Source: Bacteroidales bacterium
Lineage (GTDB): Bacteria; Bacteroidota; Bacteroidia; Bacteroidales; F082
Length of the DNA: 64,000 nucleotides
Reading direction: 5' to 3'
Assembly (NCBI GenBank): GCA_017428285.1
Contig: JAFRRE010000178.1
Coordinates: 18,396 to 82,395 of the forward strand
The notes beneath the pieces are model-generated. The model was not told the DNA's origin and did no database searches. It saw nothing but the letters and a program-made list of their open reading frames with translations. The translations under genes and the position numbers were made by a program. Positions 57,488 to 64,000 of the stretch are shown one piece after another; the first letter of the stretch is position 1, and the number at the start of each line of letters is the position of its first letter.

Positions 57488-58606
57488 TTAGTAATTTATC
57501 AACATATAACTCCAGGGGTTTCCATTAAAACGAGTATTCTCTCTACGCATCGCTTCGTCTAAAATCTCCTCTGTCAAGTCGCCAAAAGCAGGACCATGAC
57601 CAACTTGAGAGAGTTGGGGGGCACTGTTCCATTCAATTAATGTCGGCTTCCCATTTGTGTCAACCGACATATCCCAACCAATAAGATTAAAATAGGGAAT
57701 ACGAAGGTGCATTTCCTTAACGGTTTCCAAAACTTTGTCAAAACAAGGAATTTGGTGGCCGTCGGTTGGTGTGCCCACATCGGTCAATGGCATCCGTGCT
57801 TCTGTAGGGCTGCCCATGGCACTTCCCTTAATACGTCCAGTTTGGAGATCAATATCAGCCTTTATACCGCCTGCGGTTTCGTTGTCGATGATTTGTCCCT
57901 TGCGACCTATACGAATAACAGCATAGAGAATAACGACTTCATCACCTCTATGATACGACATCACTCGGAGGGTGTTAAGTGATGTGGGGTTGAGTATAGC
58001 CAAGTCGGGATGTTGTTCTAATCGTTCTTGAACAATATAACATTGTTTGTAAGAAGCAAATAAATCTTTTACAGAACAATTCTTATCTGTAACAATTCCA
58101 TTGGTAGATTGAATTAGCTTTACACCAATGCCCCATGTCCCACCCAAAGTAGGCTTAATAATGGCTTCCTTTAGATTGCTACATCTTTCGATGGCCTCGG
58201 CTTCAGTTATGGAATGTTGCCCATCAAAGAAATAACCATTTACATTTTTAATGATAGTGCAAGGTCTGTTAATATCATCAAACACAAAATCATAAATTCC
58301 TTTATCAGCATACGCATAACGAAAATGAAACCTATTCAATCGCCAAAGAATTTCTATATTATAGATACTGGTTGGAATATATTTCTCCGACCAGAAACCG
58401 TTGCGTGAGTAAAAATATTGGTGCCAATCGGTAGGAACCTCTTGCCCAACATGTTTTTTGAAAAACGCTTTCACATCCGCTTTTTGGCCTGCAGTAAGCG
58501 GTTTCATCGGATATGATTTCATTGAATTCCTAATCAACTTCAAGAAGCGTCTTTCTTGTTGATGAATATAATGATTCTGCATCAATTGATCAAACGAAAT
58601 AGTCAT
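57488..58606 (-). CDS. Sugar-transfer-associated ATP-grasp protein (copy C)
   Basis: A 372-residue tandem paralogue of copy B, alignable along its whole length: SYPMKPLTAGQKADVKAFFKKHV, WHQYFYSRNGFWSEKYIPTSIY, AIIKPTLGGTWGIGVKLI, NPTSLNTLRVMSY, IIDNETAGGIKADIDLQTG and LIGWDMSVDTNGKPTLIEWN. Differences cluster in the N-terminal helices and around the substrate side, which suggests two related but distinct acceptors or donors. Confidence 0.82.
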   Translation of the reverse strand: MTISFDQLMQNHYIHQQERRFLKLIRNSMKSYPMKPLTAGQKADVKAFFKKHVGQEVPTDWHQYFYSRNGFWSEKYIPTSIYNIEILWRLNRFHFRYAYADKGIYDFVFDDINRPCTIIKNVNGYFFDGQHSITEAEAIERCSNLKEAIIKPTLGGTWGIGVKLIQSTNGIVTDKNCSVKDLFASYKQCYIVQERLEQHPDLAILNPTSLNTLRVMSYHRGDEVVILYAVIRIGRKGQIIDNETAGGIKADIDLQTGRIKGSAMGSPTEARMPLTDVGTPTDGHQIPCFDKVLETVKEMHLRIPYFNLIGWDMSVDTNGKPTLIEWNSAPQLSQVGHGPAFGDLTEEILDEAMRRENTRFNGNPWSYMLINY

Positions 58607-58636
58607 AGTTTTACAAAGTTTATTTGTTATTAAATA

Positions 58637-59746
58637 TTAAATTATCATATTATTGACCGATCGAACGACAATATTTCTTCTTTGATCGTTTTTTATTAAA
58701 TAGATCAACTCATCATCTTTTGTAACTTCTTTTCTTCTTACTTTTTTATCAAACCAATGTTTCATAATAGACTTCTCAATAGTTTTCATTTCAGTTACTC
58801 GTCCTAACCTTTTGCAGACTTTACTAAAATAACTATTGTATTCTTCTTGTTCCGTAAGATATCTGCACAACTGCTTATTATTCTTTTCCCTATCCTCTCC
58901 ATGGTCAATCTCAATGCCAACATTATCCACATTTTTCGTATTCACCACTTCCCATGATAGTTTTCTATCTGCAATGGTCATTACAACGCAAAGACCTTCA
59001 TACCAATGCGGTTTACTTGCCCGAAAATCGTATGTCGCTTTGCTGTTGAAAAGGAAATTGCCAAGGCTATAAAAAATGGGCTTGCCTTTATACTCCTCCC
59101 AACCTTGCGGACAATGCGGATGGGCTGCTATGACACCATCCGCACCGTAATCAATGAAATCACGATAACGGGCGATGGTCTCTGGTGTCGGCACATCAAT
59201 GTATTCAATGCCCTCATGAGGTAATATGAAGAGATAATCCAATTGTTTCTTGGCCTCCATGATATCGTGGTTCACACGTAAGTCATTGATATAGGCACAA
59301 CCCAATCCTTTATGGTTCATCACATCATCAAACACACCTTTATAGGCCGCGAACGACAAGGCATAAAAACCTATCTTCACACCTTGTACTTCCATCACCT
59401 TCACCTGATAAGCCTCTTCGTAAGTACCAGCACCAAAAGCAGAGTCTCCTAATGCCGCTTTAGTCTTTTTGTAACCTTCGTCACCCCAATCGAAAGCATG
59501 GTTGTTGGCTTGTGAGAACAGGTTGAAACCTAAACTTCTCAAAAATTCGGGTGCATCGTCATTTTGGAAGAACCGTTCTCTCCTTTGTGGAGGCAGTTTC
59601 ACAATGGGTTTCAAAGGCACTTCAAAGTTCACCACTTTCAAATCACAGGATTGAATCAGGTTTTTCAATTCATCCGACACGGTAATTTTTGATGTGGACG
59701 GCTTGGAGCAGAAGTCTCCGGCAAAGAAAATCTTTACATCATTCAT
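58637..59746 (-). CDS. CapA-family protein (poly-gamma-glutamate capsule type)
   Basis: A 369-residue metallophosphatase-fold protein of the CapA group: KIFFAGDFCSKP, VVNFEVPLKP, FSQANNHAFDWGDEGY, FILPHEGIEYIDVPTP, DGVIAAHPHCPQGWEEY and FYSLGNFLFNSKA. CapA-like proteins take part in synthesis or export of poly-gamma-glutamate and are common in surface-polymer loci; the metal-binding Asp, Asn-His and His residues are all present. No transmembrane anchor is seen, so it may be cytosolic here. A truncated duplicate of its 5' end lies upstream at 61504-61590. Confidence 0.85.
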   Translation of the reverse strand: MNDVKIFFAGDFCSKPSTSKITVSDELKNLIQSCDLKVVNFEVPLKPIVKLPPQRRERFFQNDDAPEFLRSLGFNLFSQANNHAFDWGDEGYKKTKAALGDSAFGAGTYEEAYQVKVMEVQGVKIGFYALSFAAYKGVFDDVMNHKGLGCAYINDLRVNHDIMEAKKQLDYLFILPHEGIEYIDVPTPETIARYRDFIDYGADGVIAAHPHCPQGWEEYKGKPIFYSLGNFLFNSKATYDFRASKPHWYEGLCVVMTIADRKLSWEVVNTKNVDNVGIEIDHGEDREKNNKQLCRYLTEQEEYNSYFSKVCKRLGRVTEMKTIEKSIMKHWFDKKVRRKEVTKDDELIYLIKNDQRRNIVVRSVNNMII

Positions 59747-59811
59747 AATTCAAAACCATGATAATAAAAACTACAATTGATTTATTATGCTTTGATAAAC
59801 ACTATATGCCT

Positions 59812-61383
59812 TTATGCGTAAATCTTTTTCAGATACATCAGATACAGCCTGCCCAATGCTGTAAGATAATAGTTATTGGTGCGCTTGTGCTCTATTTTGG
59901 CGATAATATGTGAATCCAACAACGGATTGATATGGCGTTTGTAATTATACGTCTGCCTTGAGACACCCAATGCGTCAAAAATCTCCATTGAAGAACAAGC
60001 GTTTTTATCGCTCATTTCTTCCAACAACCCGATTAGTGCTATTTGGGTAGTTGGGCGATATGTAACACTGGTGAGATCACCTATATATTTATCTACCATA
60101 TCCTCCTGAATTTCCATGCGATGCACGGAATAAGGCTCTAACAACCAACTCTTTTCTTTGTTAGTTTGTTTGTTAGTTTGTTTGTTAGTTTGTTTGTTAG
60201 CTTCTGCTATTTTTACCTCAAAGACAGTAATGTTATCTACATTAAAGGAGGCCTCTCCGTTACTATTGCCGACGAGTTCTTCCTGCACTCTGGCTATACC
60301 ACGATTGAACTTGTTGACATAACCCAGCACCTTCAAGGCTTCGGCTATCACGGGGTTTCTATAGTCATTTACACGAGGGAAATTCTCTGGACGGGCATTA
60401 CCATACAGCCCGCCTGCGTTCACAATCTCCAACCGGTCGGCATATTGATAGAACTTGATTGGAGCGTTGGAACGATAATCCCTATGCATGACTGCATTCA
60501 TAAGCAACTCTCGTATTGCCCAACGTGGATAGTTAAAGACATTGCCCTCGCGAAGGGTTGAAACAGGTACAGGACGGTGCTGTATTAGCGATGTGTCAAG
60601 AAATGATTCTAGTTTGGGCAGCATGGAGACCAGGTTGCCTTTGAACTCTAACTCGTTGGCTATATCGGACGCATTGTCAAGCCCCACAAAACGGACGTAC
60701 TGGATATAGCATCCCGCCAGGAAATATTTAGGGTTTCTGCCAAAAAGGACTATGGCGGCATTAGTAGGACAATCATACTTTAAGTTGTACAATCTTAATG
60801 AGGACATTTGCTCTTTGACAGATCGTTTGTCCGACAGCAGAAGTTCTTCGTCTATGGCATTAGGAAGATAGTTGTCCACAAACGCTTTTGTGTCAATGTC
60901 ATCGATGGTTGCTTCGGCACACGGGGTGGCGTCGAATGTTGGAAAGTTGGCGCTTCTCCTTTCGGCAAGTATATCCTCTTCTTCCTTGGTTGCGATATCT
61001 TTCCTTGGGCCAATTCTGATATAGGTACGACCTCGATATCGAACAGGAGGAAGTTTTGAAGGTGTAACCTCAACCACTAACACGTCGCCGTCTTCGAAGC
61101 TCACATAGTCAACACTCATTATCGGAATAGGTAGGATATTGCCGTCGGTGCGCAACGTTGACATTTTCTTAAGCAATTCATCATCAACATGAAGGCCATT
61201 CCTGTTCCCGTCATTATCCACACCAAGAAAGAGATAGCCTTTTTTCCTGCTATCAGGCATATCGTTGGAGAAGGCACATATTGCTTGGCAGAATTTGTCA
61301 CTGTCAGTCGTGGAGATTGTTTTCTCCACCCTGAAAGTCTCCGTAGTTGACAACAATGATAAAAGTTCTTCTTTCGTAATCAT
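59812..61383 (-). CDS. AlbA_2 (Schlafen-type) ATP-binding regulator
   Basis: A 523-residue protein with an N-terminal AlbA_2 domain (about 1-135, FRVEKTISTTDSDKFCQAICAFSNDMP, YIRIGPRKDIATKEEE), a HATPase_c_4-like region (about 270-390, RELLMNAVMHRDYRSNAPIKF), a TNKQ repeat linker (about 395-410) and a C-terminal winged helix (SSMEIFDALGVSRQTYNYKRHI). Such proteins are usually labelled ATP-binding or transcriptional regulators. It interrupts the polymer genes and sits next to a broken capA copy, so it looks like an insertion. Start ATG 61383. Confidence 0.82.
   Translation of the reverse strand: MITKEELLSLLSTTETFRVEKTISTTDSDKFCQAICAFSNDMPDSRKKGYLFLGVDNDGNRNGLHVDDELLKKMSTLRTDGNILPIPIMSVDYVSFEDGDVLVVEVTPSKLPPVRYRGRTYIRIGPRKDIATKEEEDILAERRSANFPTFDATPCAEATIDDIDTKAFVDNYLPNAIDEELLLSDKRSVKEQMSSLRLYNLKYDCPTNAAIVLFGRNPKYFLAGCYIQYVRFVGLDNASDIANELEFKGNLVSMLPKLESFLDTSLIQHRPVPVSTLREGNVFNYPRWAIRELLMNAVMHRDYRSNAPIKFYQYADRLEIVNAGGLYGNARPENFPRVNDYRNPVIAEALKVLGYVNKFNRGIARVQEELVGNSNGEASFNVDNITVFEVKIAEANKQTNKQTNKQTNKEKSWLLEPYSVHRMEIQEDMVDKYIGDLTSVTYRPTTQIALIGLLEEMSDKNACSSMEIFDALGVSRQTYNYKRHINPLLDSHIIAKIEHKRTNNYYLTALGRLYLMYLKKIYA
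60157..60200. repeat. In-frame 12-bp tandem repeat in the AlbA_2 gene
   Basis: TTTGTTAGTTTG three times plus TTTGTTAG, encoding TNKQ units on the minus strand. Being a multiple of three, unit changes would lengthen or shorten the linker without a frameshift. Confidence 0.85.
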
Positions 61384-61503
61384 TTTGAGAGTTTGTCTAA
61401 TTCGACATGTCAATTCCTATGTTTTGACTAGTACAGAGTTTGCGAAGTTACAAAACAAATCTTGGTAGATTGTCAATACAATGCGGTTTGACAAGAATTA
61501 TTA

Positions 61504-61590
61504 TCACATTTCATCGTCTGACATGCTAATTCTTAAAGTCAGCGGCTTGGAACAGAAGCCGCCAGCAAAAAACAATTTAGCACTTCCCAT
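61504..61590 (-). pseudogene. Truncated capA remnant
   Basis: A 28-codon reading frame from ATG 61590 to TGA 61504, MGSAKLFFAGGFCSKPL..., aligns with the first residues of the intact CapA (MNDVKIFFAGDFCSKPS...). DNA similarity is clear for about 55 bases (GGCTTGGAACAGAAG against GGCTTGGAGCAGAAG). The rest of the gene is missing. It starts nine bases after the TupA-like gene and is followed by the AlbA_2 gene; the remaining part of the gap 61384-61599 shows no other gene. Confidence 0.8.
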
Positions 61591-61599
61591 AATTCTTTA

Positions 61600-62544
61600 T
61601 TACTTCTGGTCATCTATAGGCAACTTGAACAGTTCGCCCATTTGTTTATTAAAACTTTGTGGTTCATAATAGGAATAACCACCTCCAGTATATAATGTCA
61701 ATTCAGCAATATAGAGTTTCTCATCCGTATCAAAGAAATCAACTCTTATATGCGGAAAATCCTTTGACAAAACTTTTGATAATTCCAACATTTCACTCAA
61801 ATGCTTTGGTTTAGGAACATCTCCATTCGGATGATGACCCGATGTCACGTCCAACTTATTCCATTCTAAATCATAGAAAGTGAACGTTGGAACCCCGCCT
61901 TCAAATCTTTCCATAGCAGATTCGATACAAAATGGCTGTCCGTCAAAACAGAAAATCTTATAATCAAACAACTGATTCTTTATGTTCTCCAAATACTGTT
62001 CCGCGATAATTCTTGGGACGCAATTGCGATAAGCTTGTGTAACCCCATTAATCAACGAAAGCTTTGGTAGAAACCATCTTTTCCAAATTTTCTTTTTGGC
62101 ATTAAAATCAACGGCAGACCTGTGATGAATGAATTCTATCCATTTTCCTTCACTTTGAACGTTTGACTTCAGACAAAACTCTTCTGGAAGACTGTTCCAA
62201 TCCTTCTCCAGACTTTTAATATCAGTCCAAGCACCGATTAAAGGCACCGTATAACCATCTCCAAGTTTCTCTTTAATGTATTGTTTGAAAAGGTATTTGT
62301 CAACTATCCGTTCCAGATGACCATCGCCTGTATAATAAGCTTTATACCATTGTATTTTTTCGGTATATGTCTTAGGGTGATTGATATCCATTCTGTATCC
62401 GAACTTTTTTTCATATCTGTCCATCATTAGTTCCACCCGTTTTTCAAGTGGTAAGGCGCGCTCGTCAAGAATGTTCCGATAGTGCACCCAGCGGAAAAAA
62501 GATTTAACTCCTGGAATAGTTTTAATTTCTTCTTTAATATTCAT
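61600..62544 (-). CDS. TupA-like ATP-grasp ligase
   Basis: A 314-residue ATP-grasp protein of the TupA-like group, named after a teichuronopeptide biosynthesis protein: DRYEKKFGYRMDINHPKTYTEKIQWYKAYY, VDKYLFKQYIKEKLGDGYTVPLIGAW, FCLKSNVQSEGKWIEF, IAEQYLEN, DYKIFCFDGQPFCIE and FPHIRVDFFDTDEKLYIAELTLYTGGG. The end IAELTxYxGGG carries the metal-binding acidic residues. It most likely forms an amide bond on a polymer or its precursor. Five bases after the CapA gene at 62549. Confidence 0.85.
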   Translation of the reverse strand: MNIKEEIKTIPGVKSFFRWVHYRNILDERALPLEKRVELMMDRYEKKFGYRMDINHPKTYTEKIQWYKAYYTGDGHLERIVDKYLFKQYIKEKLGDGYTVPLIGAWTDIKSLEKDWNSLPEEFCLKSNVQSEGKWIEFIHHRSAVDFNAKKKIWKRWFLPKLSLINGVTQAYRNCVPRIIAEQYLENIKNQLFDYKIFCFDGQPFCIESAMERFEGGVPTFTFYDLEWNKLDVTSGHHPNGDVPKPKHLSEMLELSKVLSKDFPHIRVDFFDTDEKLYIAELTLYTGGGYSYYEPQSFNKQMGELFKLPIDDQK

Positions 62545-62548
62545 CTTG

Positions 62549-63667
62549 TTATGCTAATAATTTCTTTAACCTTGAGATAACAGCTCTTTTATAATGAGAA
62601 ATTTTCAAATATGTCTTATATTTATTACATTTTAAAGCAGTGGTCAATTCTGAAATGGAACTTTGTATTTTTTTGGCTTTGGCTTCATCCAACAACTCAA
62701 TACAGTTTTTCTCATTCAAGTATGAAAAAATATAATCTGATTTTGTAGAATGATTCTCTATTTTTGTAGTCACTATCATTCCCACTCGTGCCAAATAAGG
62801 TAGTGTTTTCAAAGTGACACAATCCACAATGGGATATTTATCAGTAATTGGAAGTGTTGAATAGTCAATGGGTTCTTCATCAGAGTAATAGGTAACTTTA
62901 GGTGGAGCTATCAACCGTTCGGGGAATAAGAAATTCCCCATGCTATAGATAATACTACCTCTTTTAGTGTTAATAACTGGCTGGACTCGATGGGGATGAC
63001 TACCCAACACTAAGCAAGCTCCAGCCATCAACATCTTTCTTGCCATCTTGTCTATGGATATATTTGGTTTGAAAGTGTTTTCGGTTCCCCAATGTGCCAA
63101 TACAACTACATAATCATATAATTGTGAATTTCTTTTTATTTCACTCTCTACATAACCTTCCTTCATAGGGTTGATGCCAGACGAGTTTTCTGTAGCATAA
63201 GTGCACATATAAACATGCTTGTATTCCGTGTCGCAAAAACCAAGAAATGCGACCTTTTTCCCTTTGATTTCCACTATTACTGGAGCTCCTGCTTCTTTCA
63301 GATTCCTACCCGCTCCGCAATGCAAGATTCCTTCTCGATCCAACAATTCAATAGTATGTAACGCCCCAGCTTCGCCCAAATCAAAGAAATGGTTGTTGGC
63401 AAGACTAACTATGTCGATATGCAATTCCTTCAATCTCCTGATATCAGCATCTTTGGCATAAATAACATTGCCATATATATCATTTTCCTTTTTGGCTACT
63501 TTTGACTCATCATAAGTAGGTTTGTTGCCCAATGCACATTCCAAGGTTCCACATCTGACATCTCCTTGTAAAAGTACGTTTAGGATCTCTTCATTTGCAC
63601 ATATTCCTTCTTTGTCATTTAGAAGGCCACCAGGCATGATGTCGCCTACACCTATTATTCGTATCAT
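62549..63667 (-). CDS. CapA-family protein (second, divergent)
   Basis: A 372-residue CapA homologue: IIGVGDIMPGG, VRCGTLECAL, DIVSLANNHFFDLGEAG, VVVLAHWGTENTFKPN, GACLVLGSHPHRVQPV and IYSMGNFLFPE. The metal and catalytic residues are conserved. It differs strongly from the CapA at 58637-59746, so it is an old paralogue or was acquired separately. The C-terminal 60 residues are very basic. Coupled to the TupA-like gene. Confidence 0.85.
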   Translation of the reverse strand: MIRIIGVGDIMPGGLLNDKEGICANEEILNVLLQGDVRCGTLECALGNKPTYDESKVAKKENDIYGNVIYAKDADIRRLKELHIDIVSLANNHFFDLGEAGALHTIELLDREGILHCGAGRNLKEAGAPVIVEIKGKKVAFLGFCDTEYKHVYMCTYATENSSGINPMKEGYVESEIKRNSQLYDYVVVLAHWGTENTFKPNISIDKMARKMLMAGACLVLGSHPHRVQPVINTKRGSIIYSMGNFLFPERLIAPPKVTYYSDEEPIDYSTLPITDKYPIVDCVTLKTLPYLARVGMIVTTKIENHSTKSDYIFSYLNEKNCIELLDEAKAKKIQSSISELTTALKCNKYKTYLKISHYKRAVISRLKKLLA

Positions 63668-63760
63668 TTGTAAAATTTATTATTCTACAACAACTCATTT
63701 TTTACAATATATACAAAATACAATAATCAATTCATTTATTTTGTATGAATTATCAAAACA

Positions 63761-64000
63761 CTAATTTACAACCTTGTTTTTCTCCCAAAACCTAAATTTC
63801 TTAGGAATAATGGTCAGAAAATAGTTATACGCTTCGGGCTTAAAAATCAAAGACCAACCCATATAAATCATCACATAAACGAATAATTTGACTATTCCAT
63901 CTACATACATCGACGAATTTAATAGCCATCCTACACCATAAGCGACAAGTGCCGAAACCACAGATGCAACCATTACCGGCAATATGCTAAGTAACTGATC
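63761..64000 (-). CDS. Flippase-like membrane protein, C-terminal part (cut by window edge)
   Basis: Seventy-nine residues running in from the right edge. Two hydrophobic helices (VMVASVVSALVAYGVGWLL and VKLFVYVMIYMGWSLIF) are followed by KPEAYNYFLTIIPKKFRF and a short basic end. This matches the C-termini of Wzx/MATE-type oligosaccharide flippases, which would fit the locus, but a two-helix fragment is weak evidence. About 93 bases separate it from the CapA gene. Confidence 0.5.
   Translation of the reverse strand, partial: DQLLSILPVMVASVVSALVAYGVGWLLNSSMYVDGIVKLFVYVMIYMGWSLIFKPEAYNYFLTIIPKKFRFWEKNKVVN

Noticed and set aside
59812..61383. Part of an anti-phage defence island with the AlbA_2 gene
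   Set aside because: AlbA_2/Schlafen proteins can be defence-associated, but no nuclease, toxin or mobile gene is adjacent; the surroundings are polymer-biosynthesis genes.

Overview
The window comes from a chromosome of the order Bacteroidales (phylum Bacteroidota). Many genes carry the Bacteroidota -7 promoter box (TAnnTTTG), Shine-Dalgarno sequences are essentially absent, lipoproteins are numerous, and there are type IX secretion (T9SS) markers: a PorZ-like propeller protein, a type A sorting-domain protein and a GldH-like lipoprotein. A SusB-like GH97 glucosidase, an UpxY-type antiterminator and a fused Wzz/Wzc tyrosine kinase point the same way. The genus cannot be told from the sequence.

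Layout. 0-0.45 kb: a HicAB toxin-antitoxin pair, cut by the left edge. 0.5-6.4 kb: a Big_5 lipoprotein, an L,D-transpeptidase, rlmN and a GH97 glucosidase. 6.4-10.1 kb: an AT-rich restriction-modification operon (two C5-cytosine methyltransferases and a probable AlwI-type endonuclease) lying between an acyl-CoA carboxylase gene and the GH97 gene. 11.9-18.5 kb: a housekeeping run, ftsX-DUF3098-uppP-truB-queA-glyS, plus a zinc-ribbon membrane protein. 18.8-29.6 kb: a T9SS cargo protein followed by a TPR/HTH membrane regulator, small lipoproteins, a large AsmA-like protein, and Nudix, omega-amidase, RhuM and tadA genes. 29.6-35.8 kb: a ClC channel, xth, tRNA-Arg(CCU), porZ-recO. 35.9-44.5 kb: a coiled-coil membrane protein, a gldH-wza-wzc-upxY operon, and mrdA-rodA for cell elongation. 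44.5-46.2 kb: adenine deaminase.

From 46.2 kb to the right edge every gene lies on the minus strand. Read in the direction of transcription the order is: a flippase-like C-terminus, CapA, a TupA-like ATP-grasp ligase, a broken capA fragment plus an AlbA_2 regulator, CapA, two tandem paralogous ATP-grasp proteins, a hexapeptide acyltransferase and a third sugar-transfer ATP-grasp protein. An eight-gene, tightly packed metabolic operon follows: U32-like TIM barrel, HpcH/HpaI-type lyase, aldo/keto reductase, MmgE/PrpD, phosphonopyruvate-decarboxylase-like ThDP enzyme, secreted NlpC-like hydrolase, and a divergent two-subunit class I fumarase/tartrate dehydratase. The run ends in a strong intrinsic terminator at 46.18 kb. 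I read it as a surface-polymer locus that makes its own carboxylic-acid-derived substituent and attaches it with ATP-grasp ligases. This is inference, and it is the most promising candidate here for an undescribed system.

Several families of short palindromic repeats are scattered through the core region. Two of them have inserted in frame into coding sequences (a T9SS cargo gene and the AsmA-like gene). No intergenic stretch exceeds about 300 bases; the longest (18499-18768, 31438-31718, 61384-61599) hold palindromic repeats, a promoter or a gene remnant, as listed. No rRNA, CRISPR array, transposase or replication origin was seen.
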